Assembly: GCF_028473665.1 (NCBI RefSeq)
Contig: NZ_CP098774.1
Coordinates: forward strand, 4,397,501-4,461,500
Source: Sphingomonas sp. QA11
Lineage (GTDB): Bacteria > Pseudomonadota > Alphaproteobacteria > Sphingomonadales > Sphingomonadaceae
Length of the DNA stretch: 64,000 nt
Direction: 5' to 3'
Of the stretch, positions 53,146-61,514 are shown piece by piece. Position 1 is the stretch's first letter, and each line of letters starts with the position of its first letter. Under the pieces are notes generated by a model. It saw only the letters and a program-made list of their open reading frames with translations, did no database searches and was not told the DNA's origin. Made by a program: the position numbers and the translations under genes.

Positions 53146-53670
53146 CTAGTCTAACGCGGCAATCCTATACTGGAGCGCTGCCAGACTGACGCGGAATTTT
53201 CTAGCCAGTTCCATCATCCTAGCCTCATCATTGAAGTCGAATGATTGATCCAGAATGGAGGTAATAAGCGGCTCGGGGATGAGTAGCTCGGAGGCGAAGG
53301 TGTTGGCCTGAATCTCGATATCATCGGTGCCGCTTGCGGCCAGCATGTCACGCTTGAGCAGAATAACTTTATCGACGTGCACGCCTTGTTCAAAAATATG
53401 CGGGTGCAACACATGATGAGCGATTTCATGCGCGGCGGTAAAGCGCTGTCGATTGGGGTGGTGAAGCGCGTTGATCACGACGAAGCGCTGTCCATCCTTG
53501 ATGAACGCCATGCCCGACAACTCATCCTCGAGCGGGGCGTAGCGGACCGTGATACCCAGATTTTTTGCGACACGATCGATCGGCACCGGCGCTGCCTTGA
53601 CGTGCTGCGCAGCCAGCAAATCACGCGCGCGTTGTCGAAGCTGATGCTTCTGGAGCGCGGTGACGGTCAT
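53146..53670 (-). CDS. ImmA/IrrE-type metallopeptidase
   Basis: 174 residues. The zinc motif FTAAHEIAHHVLHPH (HExxH) lies at about residues 76-90, followed by IEIQANTFASELLIPEPLI (third ligand Glu). ImmA-like proteases cut a partner XRE repressor after a damage or phage signal. The XRE gene overlaps its start by four bases, the standard pairing. It is followed 20 bases later by the exonuclease-I homologue, so the three may form one regulated unit. Confidence 0.92.
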   Translation of the reverse strand: MTVTALQKHQLRQRARDLLAAQHVKAAPVPIDRVAKNLGITVRYAPLEDELSGMAFIKDGQRFVVINALHHPNRQRFTAAHEIAHHVLHPHIFEQGVHVDKVILLKRDMLAASGTDDIEIQANTFASELLIPEPLITSILDQSFDFNDEARMMELARKFRVSLAALQYRIAALD

Positions 53671-54005
53671 CGTCTGGCGTCCACGTCGTTAAAAATGGCT
53701 GCAACCTGCAGCCGGGCGACGTCGCTCAAACCACCCTCGGGTTCGGCAATCGGGACATCGCTCGGCGCAGGCGCTGCCGTCACAAGCAACGGCGGCAGCA
53801 AATCAGTCACAGCTGCAAGATCCAGCGCCTCGGTTAACCGATATACCTGATGCAGCGGAAGGTGTTGCTTGCCGCGCTCGATATTGGCGATGGAGGCGCG
53901 AGACATGTCAACGCGGTTCCCCAATGTGGCCTGAGTTAGCTTCATCTCGGACCGGCGGGCGGCGATCCGCCGACCAAATTCCCGGTAGAGCGCGGCGTCT
54001 TCCAT
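53667..54005 (-). CDS. XRE-family transcriptional regulator (antitoxin-like)
   Basis: 112 residues. XRE HTH: LYREFGRRIAARRSEMKLTQATLGNRVDMSRASIANIERGKQHLPLHQVYRLTEAL (about 6-61). ATG at 54003-54005; a longer frame begins at 54056. Its stop overlaps the ImmA start. A perfect 9-bp inverted repeat lies 37-83 bases upstream, a plausible operator through which it would repress itself and ImmA. Confidence 0.9.
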   Translation of the reverse strand: MEDAALYREFGRRIAARRSEMKLTQATLGNRVDMSRASIANIERGKQHLPLHQVYRLTEALDLAAVTDLLPPLLVTAAPAPSDVPIAEPEGGLSDVARLQVAAIFNDVDARR

Positions 54006-54041
54006 GGGCGCCTTCTGAATCGATGGCCCGCCCGTGTCAAT

Positions 54042-54088
54042 CTCACAAACATGCAAATATCATAAACATAAAATAATGCGTTTGTGAG
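54042..54088. promoter_or_regulatory. inverted repeat, probable operator of the XRE/ImmA unit
   Basis: CTCACAAAC at 54042-54050 and GTTTGTGAG at 54080-54088 are perfect inverted copies separated by 29 AT-rich bases that include ATCATAAACATAAAATAAT. It lies 37 bases upstream of the XRE start, in a promoter region of about 360 bases that also serves the divergent DUF3892 gene. No other gene is visible between 54006 and 54364. Confidence 0.6.
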
Positions 54089-54364
54089 GATTGCAGATTT
54101 TTTCGAGATTTTTTATGAGGTGAGTCGCGGTCGGACATCGGCCGCCCACGGACGCCTTCCCCTGGGCGGTCTTTGGTCCCCGAACAGCTTCAAGTCGCTC
54201 CGGCGAGGCGAAGCGGAAGAAAGGCACGAACAATGGTCGAGTATCCGACGCGTCCGATGGTCCCGGAGATTCCGCGGCCGACTCATCCCAACCCCATGCC
54301 GCAGCGGCCGTCGCATCCCACGCGGCCGCTCCGTTAATCGACACTAAGTAGAAGGATTAGGAAC

Positions 54365-54625
54365 ATGGCACGTCGTCAGGTCACCCGCACCGGCAAGGAC
54401 GGTAAGGGTAACATCACCTCGTTGTGCAAGCCGGGCGAAGCATGGTCGCCCCGCAGCTCATCGCTGTGCATCAGTGACATCGAGACCGGCACGCACAGCT
54501 ATTACGTATCGTGGCCCGAGAAGGAGACCGAAATCCGCGTCGTCCAAGGCTCCACGGGCAAGTATCTGCGCACCGATCGCGATACGACCACCCGCAACAA
54601 TCTCGACGATCTGCCCGACTGCTAA
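54365..54625 (+). CDS. DUF3892 domain protein
   Basis: 86 residues. The family pattern is clear: a short basic N-terminus, GNITSLCKPGEAWSPRSSSLCISDIETGTHSYYV, and the closing KYLRTDRDTTTRNNLDDLPDC (KYLRT..D...NNL..LP.C). DUF3892 proteins are small, of unknown function, and common near mobile or defence genes. AAGGATTAGGAAC precedes the ATG. The next small gene follows after 23 bases. Confidence 0.85.
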   Translation: MARRQVTRTGKDGKGNITSLCKPGEAWSPRSSSLCISDIETGTHSYYVSWPEKETEIRVVQGSTGKYLRTDRDTTTRNNLDDLPDC

Positions 54626-54648
54626 GCCGCGCCAACGGAGTATCTCAA

Positions 54649-54837
54649 ATGGCAAAGAACACTGGATCGAATTTCCGCCGCGGCGCCGTCACGGGCCGCA
54701 CCCAGTTCCAGCGGCCGGATGGTCACTGGCAGAAGCGCGACGAGCGCAACGGCCAGCTGATGGGCGTGAAGAACGATGGCACCCCGTTCAAGGGCGTCGC
54801 CAAGGAACCGGATGGGCGCGACACGCCCAACGCGTGA
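54649..54837 (+). CDS. small basic hypothetical protein
   Basis: 62 residues, MAKNTGSNFRRGAVTGRTQFQRPDGHWQKRDERNGQLMGVKNDGTPFKGVAKEPDGRD, highly charged and Gly/Asn-rich, without hydrophobic core, so probably disordered or DNA-binding. AACGGAG lies eight bases before the ATG. Same strand and close spacing to the DUF3892 gene indicate an operon, ended by the hairpin at 54871-54906. I do not recognise a family, though the sequence has the look of a phage-derived small protein. Confidence 0.7.
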   Translation: MAKNTGSNFRRGAVTGRTQFQRPDGHWQKRDERNGQLMGVKNDGTPFKGVAKEPDGRDTPNA

Positions 54838-54870
54838 CCCGGCAACTCCGCTCGGGCGACTCATTCCTCA

Positions 54871-54906
54871 GGAAGCGCCGATTGCCCCAGGCGATCGGCG
54901 CTTTCC
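54871..54906 (+). terminator. hairpin terminator after the DUF3892 operon
   Basis: AAGCGCCGAT (54873-54882) pairs with ATCGGCGCTT (54894-54903) around a GC-rich loop, followed by TTCCATTTATT. It is a good Rho-independent-like terminator for the two small genes. The remaining bases to 55110 hold nothing I can identify. Confidence 0.65.
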
Positions 54907-55110
54907 ATTTATTAAGCGCTGCTGCACCCCTCGTTAATCAATGCGGACGGTGCCAAAAGGCAACAAACACGAAGCTACGGGGCCTGGGAATGGCCCTATC
55001 ATTACTGGCGCCCTCCCCTTTGCGCGAACGATCGTTTTCGGGGTTGTCGGCGAGCGATCACATGACCTCAATCGGGAAGTGAAACCGCCGCTCGTCCCAA
55101 TTAATGCTTC

Positions 55111-56034
55111 TTAGGCCGCGGCACTTCGCTCAAGGGCGGCGATATGCTCCTCGCAGACCACTTGCACGGTGCGGCCAAGCTCTTCCACACGCGCGCCGAG
55201 CCAAGCTAGCTCCTCCTCGCTGATACGATAGTGCTTCGAGTAGCGTGCCTTCACATAGGCTTCTTTGAGTTTCTCAAAGCGTCCGCGATCGGTGCGGGTA
55301 TCACGTGGCCAGGCGTCGATCAGACGCGGATCAATGCGCTCCGCCTGCGTGCGCAGGAAACCAAGATTGTGAACGTGCGGCGTGTAGAACGTGCAGACCA
55401 GCAGAACGCAATGATACAGACGCTCGACGGTCTGATGGAGGTCGAACGCGGCGTCCTTCAAATTTCCGTGTTCAATATGAAATTTAGCACCGTCGAAGCG
55501 CTTGTTTGCCGCCGGAAGCCACTCCGCGAAATACTCCTTGGCCATCGCCAGCGCCTGCTGTGGCGTCTTGGGTTTGGGTTCGTGCAGCTCAGTGCCGTCG
55601 CTTTCGTAAAGCGCGATCCCGTCGCGAACGACGTCCATGAAGAAGTAGCGACCGTGCGCCAGCCCATCGTTCACCTCATGCAGCGTATGCACGATGAAGT
55701 TGACCGGCGTGCGCAGCGTCTGGGTGATGGCCAGCTCGCGGTTGAGTCGATCCTCGGCCGTGGACCAGAAGGCGCCGCGGTCGGTCAACTTCTCGTGATT
55801 GACGATGATCAGCAGGTCGAAATCCGACTGGTAGCCCTTGGCGGTATGCGGCTCGTCGACCCAGCCGCCACGCGCATAGCTGCCGTAGAGGATCACCTTG
55901 AGGATGCGCGCCTGACGCTTCCAGTCGACCGTGGCGGTCGCGGTTGCGTCGCGGAATTCCTCGAACAGGATCTGCACCACGCGCTCGAGCTCGCGCTGCT
56001 TGGCGGGTGGCAGGTGATCGAGATCGGTGCGCAT
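55111..56034 (-). CDS. nucleotidyltransferase-HEPN fusion protein
   Basis: 307 residues. The N-terminal half is a polymerase-beta-type nucleotidyltransferase: ILYGSYARGGW (GS motif, about 48-58) and SDFDLLIIV (Asp-x-Asp, about 69-77). The C-terminal half is a HEPN domain: AAFDLHQTVERLYHCVLLVCTFYTPHVHN and YSKHYRIS. MNT/HEPN proteins act as toxin-antitoxin pairs, where the nucleotidyltransferase AMPylates the HEPN RNase; here both are in one chain. ATG at 56032-56034 follows GGGGGA; a longer frame begins at 56088. Confidence 0.85.
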   Translation of the reverse strand: MRTDLDHLPPAKQRELERVVQILFEEFRDATATATVDWKRQARILKVILYGSYARGGWVDEPHTAKGYQSDFDLLIIVNHEKLTDRGAFWSTAEDRLNRELAITQTLRTPVNFIVHTLHEVNDGLAHGRYFFMDVVRDGIALYESDGTELHEPKPKTPQQALAMAKEYFAEWLPAANKRFDGAKFHIEHGNLKDAAFDLHQTVERLYHCVLLVCTFYTPHVHNLGFLRTQAERIDPRLIDAWPRDTRTDRGRFEKLKEAYVKARYSKHYRISEEELAWLGARVEELGRTVQVVCEEHIAALERSAAA

Positions 56035-56112
56035 CGGGGGAATCCTAGAGTGCCGGGGCGGCGATGCAACCGCCGGAGCGCCGATCAAGCGCCATTTCCG
56101 AGCGGTCGTCCA

Positions 56113-56328
56113 TCAGCGTCCACCGGCGCCGAGATCGCGGCCGAGCCGCACAAGCGCGCTCGCGAGCAGTCGTTCGACCTCGTCCACGCCGATGCCGAGC
56201 CGCTCCGCGATCGCCGGATAGTCCATCCCGTCCACCGCGCACAGCCGGAACGCGGACCGCTCCAGCTCGGGTAGCGCCGCCACCGCGGCGCGCATGTCGC
56301 TCTTCAGCCTGGCTTGGTCGTTGGGCAT
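56113..56328 (-). CDS. sigma-70 region 4-like small DNA-binding protein
   Basis: 71 residues: LPELERSAFRLCAVDGMDYPAIAERLGIGVDEVERLLASALVRLGRDL, a lone sigma region 4 HTH with no region 2, so it cannot be a full sigma factor. ATG at 56326-56328 has an excellent AAGGAGCAAGTC upstream. It may act as an anti-sigma-like or co-regulatory protein. It is divergent from the FecI gene of the lasso locus with a 400-base spacer (56329-56727) that holds no other gene. Confidence 0.75.
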   Translation of the reverse strand: MPNDQARLKSDMRAAVAALPELERSAFRLCAVDGMDYPAIAERLGIGVDEVERLLASALVRLGRDLGAGGR

Positions 56329-56727
56329 GACTTGCTCCTTCCACCGGCCAGGAGGGGCCGGCGGAGACGCACAGCGGGTGCGAACCAGCGGCGGCCCGCA
56401 CCGAAGGGCGAAGCGCAGTGGAGCACCCGGCTCGCCCGGGTTGCGGGACGCCGCGGCGCGCCCGACCGGCGGCGTCCGGCCCCGCCGGTGGGACAAGGAA
56501 TTCCAGCGCCGTCCGCCAGCTGTTGCGCACATCTACGAAGTGACGCAGAGTCGTGCCGCAGCGCGGTTCGAGCCGGCATCCCGCTGCGGACTGACCGCCA
56601 GGCATCAAACGCTTCCGGCCATCACGGTCGGCGGTAATCTCCAAGGCACCGCCCGGCACGAGACAGACTCTCGTGCGATTGCTTTTCCATGCCCGCGCGG
56701 CGCGCGGCAGCCGTTCGCGGTAACGCG

Positions 56728-57267
56728 ATGCGGCGACCGGACGACGATCCCGACCAATTGCCCGGTGGTGGCGGCACCGGGCAGGCACGTTTCGACGTGC
56801 TGTACCGCGAGCAGGCACCGCGTCTGCGCCGCTGGCTCGGTGCGCGCCTGCGCTCGAGCGAGGAAGCCAACGACCTGGTGCAGGATGCCTTTGCGCGGCT
56901 GCTCGGATCGGGCGCCCGCGAGAGCCTGCGCCAGCCCGAGGCGTTCCTCAACCGGATCGTGCGCAACCTGCTCATCGACCGATCGCGCCGCGTGTCGAAC
57001 CGGACGCCGCACGTGCCGATCGACGACGCGCACGCGCCCGCGGCCCGAGCGACCCAGGAGGATGCCATCGAGCTCGCGCAGTTGCGGCAGCGCTACAGGA
57101 CTGCCGTCGACGCGCTGCCGCCGCGAACCCGCCAGGTGTTCCTGCTGCACCGCAAGGACGGCCTGGGCTACAAGGAGATCGCGACTCAGCTCGGGATCAG
57201 CATCCGTACCGTCGAATGGCACGTCGGCGAGGCACTCCTGAGGATCGGCAAGGACCTGGGCCAATGA
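56728..57267 (+). CDS. ECF sigma factor, FecI type
   Basis: 179 residues. Region 2: FDVLYREQAPRLRRWLGARLRSSEEANDLVQDAFARLL, ending FLNRIVRNLLIDRSRR. Region 4: ALPPRTRQVFLLHRKDGLGYKEIATQLGISIRTVEWHVGEALLRI. FecI-type sigma factors drive genes for TonB-dependent uptake under control of FecR. The fecR gene follows with ATGA overlap. Alternative start at 56689. In lasso-peptide clusters of sphingomonads and Caulobacter this pair commonly controls the TonB receptor and isopeptidase, matching the gene set here. Confidence 0.9.
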   Translation: MRRPDDDPDQLPGGGGTGQARFDVLYREQAPRLRRWLGARLRSSEEANDLVQDAFARLLGSGARESLRQPEAFLNRIVRNLLIDRSRRVSNRTPHVPIDDAHAPAARATQEDAIELAQLRQRYRTAVDALPPRTRQVFLLHRKDGLGYKEIATQLGISIRTVEWHVGEALLRIGKDLGQ

Positions 57268-58328
57268 GCATCCCCGACGGACAGGCGGAAGGCGGCGAGG
57301 CGCTCGCCCGCGAGGCGGCGCACTGGTTCGCGAGGCTGCGCAGCCCCGATGCCGAGGCGAGCCGCGACGCGTTCAAAGCCTGGCTGGCCGAGGGGGCGGA
57401 GCACCGGGCAGCGTATAATCGTGCCGCCGAGATCTTCGCGATGGGCAAGCTGCTCGCCGAGGTTGACGAACCTGTACCTGTGGCAACGCGGCGGCCCGGA
57501 GCGCTGGCGGTGGCCCTTGGTCTCGCGGCTGCCCTTGTCGTCGGCATTGGGGGTTGGGTCGTTTCGCGCCCGGCCACGCCTGCCGCGGACCAGCGGGGTT
57601 CCGTGGCCGGAGCGACCGACCATCGCACCCTCTCGACGATCGCGGGTGAAGCCAGTGCAGTACGCTTGGCCGACGGCTCGACCGTCCGCCTCGACCGCGG
57701 GACGGTTCTCGATGTCGATATCGGCGGCGGGCAGCGAAACCTGAGGCTGCGGCAAGGTCAGGCGCGGTTCGAGGTCGCGCACGAGCAGCGCCCCTTCATC
57801 GTCTTCGCCGGCGGCGGAAGCGTGACCGCGCGCGGCACGATCTTCGAAGTCGCGCTGACGCGCTCGGGCAAGGTCGCTGTCAGGCTGCTCCAGGGTGCGG
57901 TCGATGTGGCGCTGCCGCGCCAGGCGCCGATGTCTCCGTCCGCCGTCCGCAAGCTGTCGGTAGGCGAAGGCATCTCGTTCGCGGCGCAGCCGCAGGCGTC
58001 GCCGTCCCCGGTCGTGCCGATTGGCGCCACAACCGCGCCTTCGTCCGGCGCACGCGACTTCGAGGCGACGCCAGTCTCGGAGCTGGTCGCCCTGGCGAAT
58101 CATGGTGCGGCACGTCCGATCCGGATGGCCGGCACCTCGCTTGCAGCTCAGCGCGTCTCCGGACGGTTCCGCATCGACGATACCGAGTTGCTTGCCCGGC
58201 GGCTCGCGGCGCTGTTTGGCGGGCATGTGGATGCCAGCGACCCACATGAGCTTGTGCTGATGCCCGCAACGTCCCAGGCGTCCGTTTCCGAAGCGGTGGA
58301 CGATCGCCATGCCGTGTCGGGTGGCTGA
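57264..58328 (+). CDS. FecR-type anti-sigma regulator
   Basis: 354 residues. N-terminal DUF4880-like domain: ALAREAAHWFARLRSPDAEASRDAFKAWLAEGAEHRAAYNRAAEIF. One membrane segment, ALAVALGLAAALVVGIGGWVV (about 78-98). Periplasmic FecR domain: VRLADGSTVRLDRGTVLDVDIGGGQRNLRLRQGQARFEVAHEQRPFIVFAGGGSVTARGTIFEV. It would carry the receptor's signal to the sigma factor. Start overlaps the sigma stop codon. Confidence 0.92.
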   Translation: MSIPDGQAEGGEALAREAAHWFARLRSPDAEASRDAFKAWLAEGAEHRAAYNRAAEIFAMGKLLAEVDEPVPVATRRPGALAVALGLAAALVVGIGGWVVSRPATPAADQRGSVAGATDHRTLSTIAGEASAVRLADGSTVRLDRGTVLDVDIGGGQRNLRLRQGQARFEVAHEQRPFIVFAGGGSVTARGTIFEVALTRSGKVAVRLLQGAVDVALPRQAPMSPSAVRKLSVGEGISFAAQPQASPSPVVPIGATTAPSSGARDFEATPVSELVALANHGAARPIRMAGTSLAAQRVSGRFRIDDTELLARRLAALFGGHVDASDPHELVLMPATSQASVSEAVDDRHAVSGG

Positions 58329-58662
58329 CGCTAGGCGGCCTGTCGGCAACCAAGGCGGCTGCAGCCACTTAAGTCGAAAATGGCTTTATCGGCCGTGCAG
58401 GGCAGTACGACGCAATATATCTTCTGGAAACAAAGTTGCCTGATAGACGAGTCTGGCCGGGTGGCTGCCACTATGTCCAGGCCTTTTGGCTAAAGGTGGT
58501 GGCGCATGTCCAGGGCATGCTTTTCCCGCCCGGCTCGGGCGATCTGCTACACCTGCAGCAAAACAATCGAGTTATATTTGGATTATAATGTTATCATAAC
58601 TGCCTGCGTGGATATATTGGTCCGGTCATGGCCATGACGTTTCTCATGAATGGAGGAATGCC
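58329..58662. promoter_or_regulatory. intergenic region upstream of the lasso genes
   Basis: 334 bases without a gene. The last 100 are notably AT-rich. They contain TTATAAT (TATAAT at 58584-58589) and a short palindrome GTTAT-C-ATAAC at 58590-58600, a likely promoter/operator for precursor 1. GGAGGA at 58653-58658 is the ribosome binding site of the precursor. I find no convincing -35 box, so the promoter may depend on an alternative sigma factor, perhaps the FecI protein. Confidence 0.45.
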
Positions 58663-58782
58663 ATGAATCGCGAACACACCATCGAGCTCGGCGTCGTGAG
58701 CGCCGACACCAAGGGCAGCACGATCGGCTTCGCCGACGTCGAGACCGGACTGCAGCCCAAGGTCGGCCTCACCGACGACTGA
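58663..58782 (+). CDS. lasso peptide precursor 1
   Basis: 39 residues, MNREHTIELGVVSADTK followed by the core GSTIGFADVETG...GLTDD (22 residues). The leader ends with Thr at position -2, the residue needed by lasso proteases. The core begins with Gly1 and has Asp8, which would close an eight-residue macrolactam ring by a Gly1-Asp8 isopeptide bond. The acidic DD end resembles sphingonodin and syanodin peptides. Product: a threaded lasso peptide, activity unknown. Strong GGAGGA upstream. It is followed by the B and C maturation genes. Confidence 0.88.
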   Translation: MNREHTIELGVVSADTKGSTIGFADVETGLQPKVGLTDD

Positions 58783-58837
58783 TCGGACCTGGCGCGTGCC
58801 TTCATCGGCGCGCGCCATTTCGCTGGTGGATTCCATC

Positions 58838-59488
58838 ATGTCGATTATCCTGCGCGCCGGCGTTTCGTGGTGCATCTGCGCACGCCAGGCGGTCTTTCTC
58901 GACCTGACGCGCGATCGCTATTTCTGCCTGCCCGAGGCGCTGGACGACATCTTCCAGCGCTGGGTTGCGGGGGAAGCGATCGACGCGACTGCGCGCGACG
59001 CTCTGATCGCAGCCGGTGTCGCAGAGTCCGGTTCCGGAAGCCTGCCCATGGCTGCCCGCCATGCAGCGGCGATGCGCGACCTTGCGCTCGGCATGCGCGC
59101 CCGATCCATTCGAGATGTTCTCGCTGCGATTGCGGGCCAGCTGCTTGCCCGGCACCGACTGAAGCGCCGGTCACTGGCGAGCATCGTGACGAACGGAATG
59201 GCACTTCGCACTGGCCGTGCTGGCGACGTCCGGGACGAAACCGTGCTGCGAAAGGTCGCCGGTGCGTTCGTAACCAGCGGAATGCTCCTGCGCGCCGCCG
59301 ACCAGTGCCTTCCGCGCGCCATCGCGGCTGGCCGTCTGTGCCGCAGGCATGGACAGGAGGTGGCGCTGATCTTCGGCGTGCGCCTCAACCCGTTCGCGGC
59401 CCATAGCTGGGTCCAGTCGGGGGATGCGGTCGTTGTCGGCGACCTCGAACAGGTACGGCTCTACACGCCGATCCTGGTGGTCCAGTGA
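58838..59488 (+). CDS. lasso peptide maturation protein B (RRE plus leader peptidase)
   Basis: About 216 residues. The N-terminal part (SWCICARQAVFLDLTRDRYFCLPEALDDIFQRW) is the PqqD-like RRE domain that binds the leader. The C-terminal part is the transglutaminase-like B2 peptidase: catalytic Cys in DQCLPRA (about 157), His in FAAHSWVQ (about 189) and Asp in SGDAVV (about 195). It cleaves the leader so that the cyclase can use the freed Gly1. A GTG at 58796 would add 14 residues. The stop codon overlaps the cyclase start. Confidence 0.9.
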   Translation: MSIILRAGVSWCICARQAVFLDLTRDRYFCLPEALDDIFQRWVAGEAIDATARDALIAAGVAESGSGSLPMAARHAAAMRDLALGMRARSIRDVLAAIAGQLLARHRLKRRSLASIVTNGMALRTGRAGDVRDETVLRKVAGAFVTSGMLLRAADQCLPRAIAAGRLCRRHGQEVALIFGVRLNPFAAHSWVQSGDAVVVGDLEQVRLYTPILVVQ

Positions 59489-61287
59489 GGCCGCGCTATC
59501 TCCTCCTGGTCGCGCAGCGTCCTGACCTCGCCGCACAAGCGCAGCGCATCGCGGACGGCACGGGTTTGCTGGTGACGCGGTGTACGCCGGCTTTCGCGGT
59601 GCTGACGAACGAGGCGTGCAGCTGCCTCGACATCGATGCCGGGGCCATGGTGATCGGCACGCTCTTCCACCGGCATGGACCGCCACGCGCGATCACGGCC
59701 TTCAGCGACGCCGAGCGCGCCACGCTGATGCGCGAGGATAGCCGGGCGCTCCTCCAGTCCTATTGGGGCGGCTATATCAGCGTGCGCTCCAGCGGCGACA
59801 GCATCGAGATACTCCGCGATCCGTCGGCGGCGCTGCCCTGCTACCGTGCCGAGACCGACTGCATGCGACTGTTCGCGTCGGACATCGCGCTACTAGAGGC
59901 GGCGGGCACCGAGAACAGGCGGGTGGCATGGGATGCGCTGGGCCGGATCCTCTATGCCGCGGGCCTTCCCACTACCGAGACCGTGCTCTCCGGCATTACC
60001 GAACTGCGCGCCGGAGAAGCAGTCGCACTGCGGGGCCGCTCCGAACGGGGCCTGGCCGGCTGGTCGCCCTGGGACTTTGTGGATCCCGGCGCAGGCAGCA
60101 ATGAGGTGGCCGAGGAACTGCGGCGCACGATCGAGCAGTGCGTCGCAGCCTGGGCCTCGCGCTGCCGGCGCCCGCTGGTCAGTCTCTCCGGCGGCCTCGA
60201 TTCCTCGATCGTGGCCGCCTGTCTTGCGCAGTCGCAGAGCCAGGCGGCGTGCCTGACCTTGTTCACCGACGATCTTGCGGGCGACGAGCGCGGCTTCGCG
60301 CAGATCGTCTGCGACGCGGTCGGCTTGCCGCTCAGCGAATGCCGCTACGACCTCGAAGCAGTCGATCTCGGCCGCGCGCTGGGTGCGCACCTCCCGCGCC
60401 CCGCCGGGCGGATGGAGGCCCAGCCCTATGAAGCCGCGCACCGAGCGCTGGCCGAGCGGGTCGGCGCCGATGCCTTCTTTACCGGCAATGGCGGCGACAA
60501 TGTCTTCGGCTATTCGCAGTCCGCTGCCGCGCTTGCCGACCGGGCGTTGCACGAGGGACCGGGTGCCGGGGCCTTCGCGACGCTACGTGACATCTGCCAC
60601 CAGACCGGGGCCGGGCCGCTGCGGGTGACACGTGCGGCGGTGCGCATCGCACGGCAACCTCCAGACTATGGTTGGAAGGCGAACCCGCTCTTTCTGCATC
60701 CGGACCTTGTCGCGTCGCTGCGGGAGATGGCCTTCTCTCATCCCTGGCTGGAAGCGCCGCGCTGGGCGCTTCCCGGCAAAGCGGCGCATATCGCCGCACT
60801 GGTCCGCGCCCAGCTCACGCTCGAGGCCGACCGCAGTCGCCTCGCGCCGCTGATCAATCCGCTCCTTTCGCAGCCGATCCTCGAAGCGTGCCTCGCAATC
60901 CCGAGTTGGCGATGGCGCGAAGGCGGTCGCGATCGCGCCATGGTCCGGACCGCTTTCGCCGGCCGGCTTCCGGACACGATCGTCGATCGCCGGGTGAAGG
61001 GCACACCCGACCCATTCTGTGGCGAGATCGTTCGGCGCAAGCGCGAGGCACTGCGCGCGCGCCTGCTGGACGGCCAACTCGCCGCGCACCGAATTCTCGA
61101 TCCGGGCGCGATCGAGGAGACTCTCCGGCCGGAACGACCGACGACGGGAGAGGAGAATGTGCGCCTGCTCGAGCTGGCGAATGTCGAGGCCTGGCTGGGC
61201 GCCAGAGCATCGCATCCGTCCGGCGGCGACCCCGCCATCGGCTCGGGCGCAACTGGTACCACCGACAACACAGGAGAAGAGCAATGA
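59485..61287 (+). CDS. lasso peptide cyclase C (asparagine synthetase-like)
   Basis: 600 residues from a GTG overlapping the B stop. N-terminal glutaminase-like domain without the N-terminal catalytic Cys (starts MRPRYL), and a synthetase domain with the PP-loop SLSGGLDSSIVAA (about 233-245). It adenylates the side chain of Asp8 and joins it to Gly1, closing the ring around the tail. The C-terminal RVKGTPDPFCGEIVRRKREALRARLL matches the family. Its stop overlaps the start of precursor 2. Confidence 0.93.
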   Translation: MRPRYLLLVAQRPDLAAQAQRIADGTGLLVTRCTPAFAVLTNEACSCLDIDAGAMVIGTLFHRHGPPRAITAFSDAERATLMREDSRALLQSYWGGYISVRSSGDSIEILRDPSAALPCYRAETDCMRLFASDIALLEAAGTENRRVAWDALGRILYAAGLPTTETVLSGITELRAGEAVALRGRSERGLAGWSPWDFVDPGAGSNEVAEELRRTIEQCVAAWASRCRRPLVSLSGGLDSSIVAACLAQSQSQAACLTLFTDDLAGDERGFAQIVCDAVGLPLSECRYDLEAVDLGRALGAHLPRPAGRMEAQPYEAAHRALAERVGADAFFTGNGGDNVFGYSQSAAALADRALHEGPGAGAFATLRDICHQTGAGPLRVTRAAVRIARQPPDYGWKANPLFLHPDLVASLREMAFSHPWLEAPRWALPGKAAHIAALVRAQLTLEADRSRLAPLINPLLSQPILEACLAIPSWRWREGGRDRAMVRTAFAGRLPDTIVDRRVKGTPDPFCGEIVRRKREALRARLLDGQLAAHRILDPGAIEETLRPERPTTGEENVRLLELANVEAWLGARASHPSGGDPAIGSGATGTTDNTGEEQ

Positions 61288-61409
61288 GTATCGAAGACAT
61301 GAAGGCGATCGAACTCGGAATCGCCAGCACCGACACCCGCGGATCGACGATGGGGTTCTCCGACGGCGAGACGGGCCTGATGTGGCACCCCGGCCTCCAC
61401 GACGACTGA
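61284..61409 (+). CDS. lasso peptide precursor 2
   Basis: 41 residues: leader MSIEDMKAIELGIASTDTR (Thr at -2) and core GSTMGFSDGETG...GLHDD (22 residues), with Gly1 and Asp8 for the ring. It is a paralogue of precursor 1; the ring and loop are nearly the same (GSTxGF.D.ETGL) and the tail differs (MWHP vs QPKV). ATG overlaps the cyclase stop, so it is translated with it. A strong hairpin follows nine bases later. Confidence 0.88.
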   Translation: MSIEDMKAIELGIASTDTRGSTMGFSDGETGLMWHPGLHDD

Positions 61410-61417
61410 GCTGAAGC

Positions 61418-61441
61418 GAGCGGGTGCCTAGGCACCCGCTC
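61418..61441 (+). terminator. perfect hairpin between lasso precursors 2 and 3
   Basis: GAGCGGGTGCC - TA - GGCACCCGCTC: an 11-bp perfect stem nine bases after the precursor 2 stop codon. No T run follows, so it may stabilise or attenuate the transcript rather than fully end it. Confidence 0.65.
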
Positions 61442-61514
61442 TACCCTGCCAATCCGCGGACGCGTGCTCCCGGCCCGGATCGACGGGCCTGAACTCGCAC
61501 GCAGGAGAAGAACC

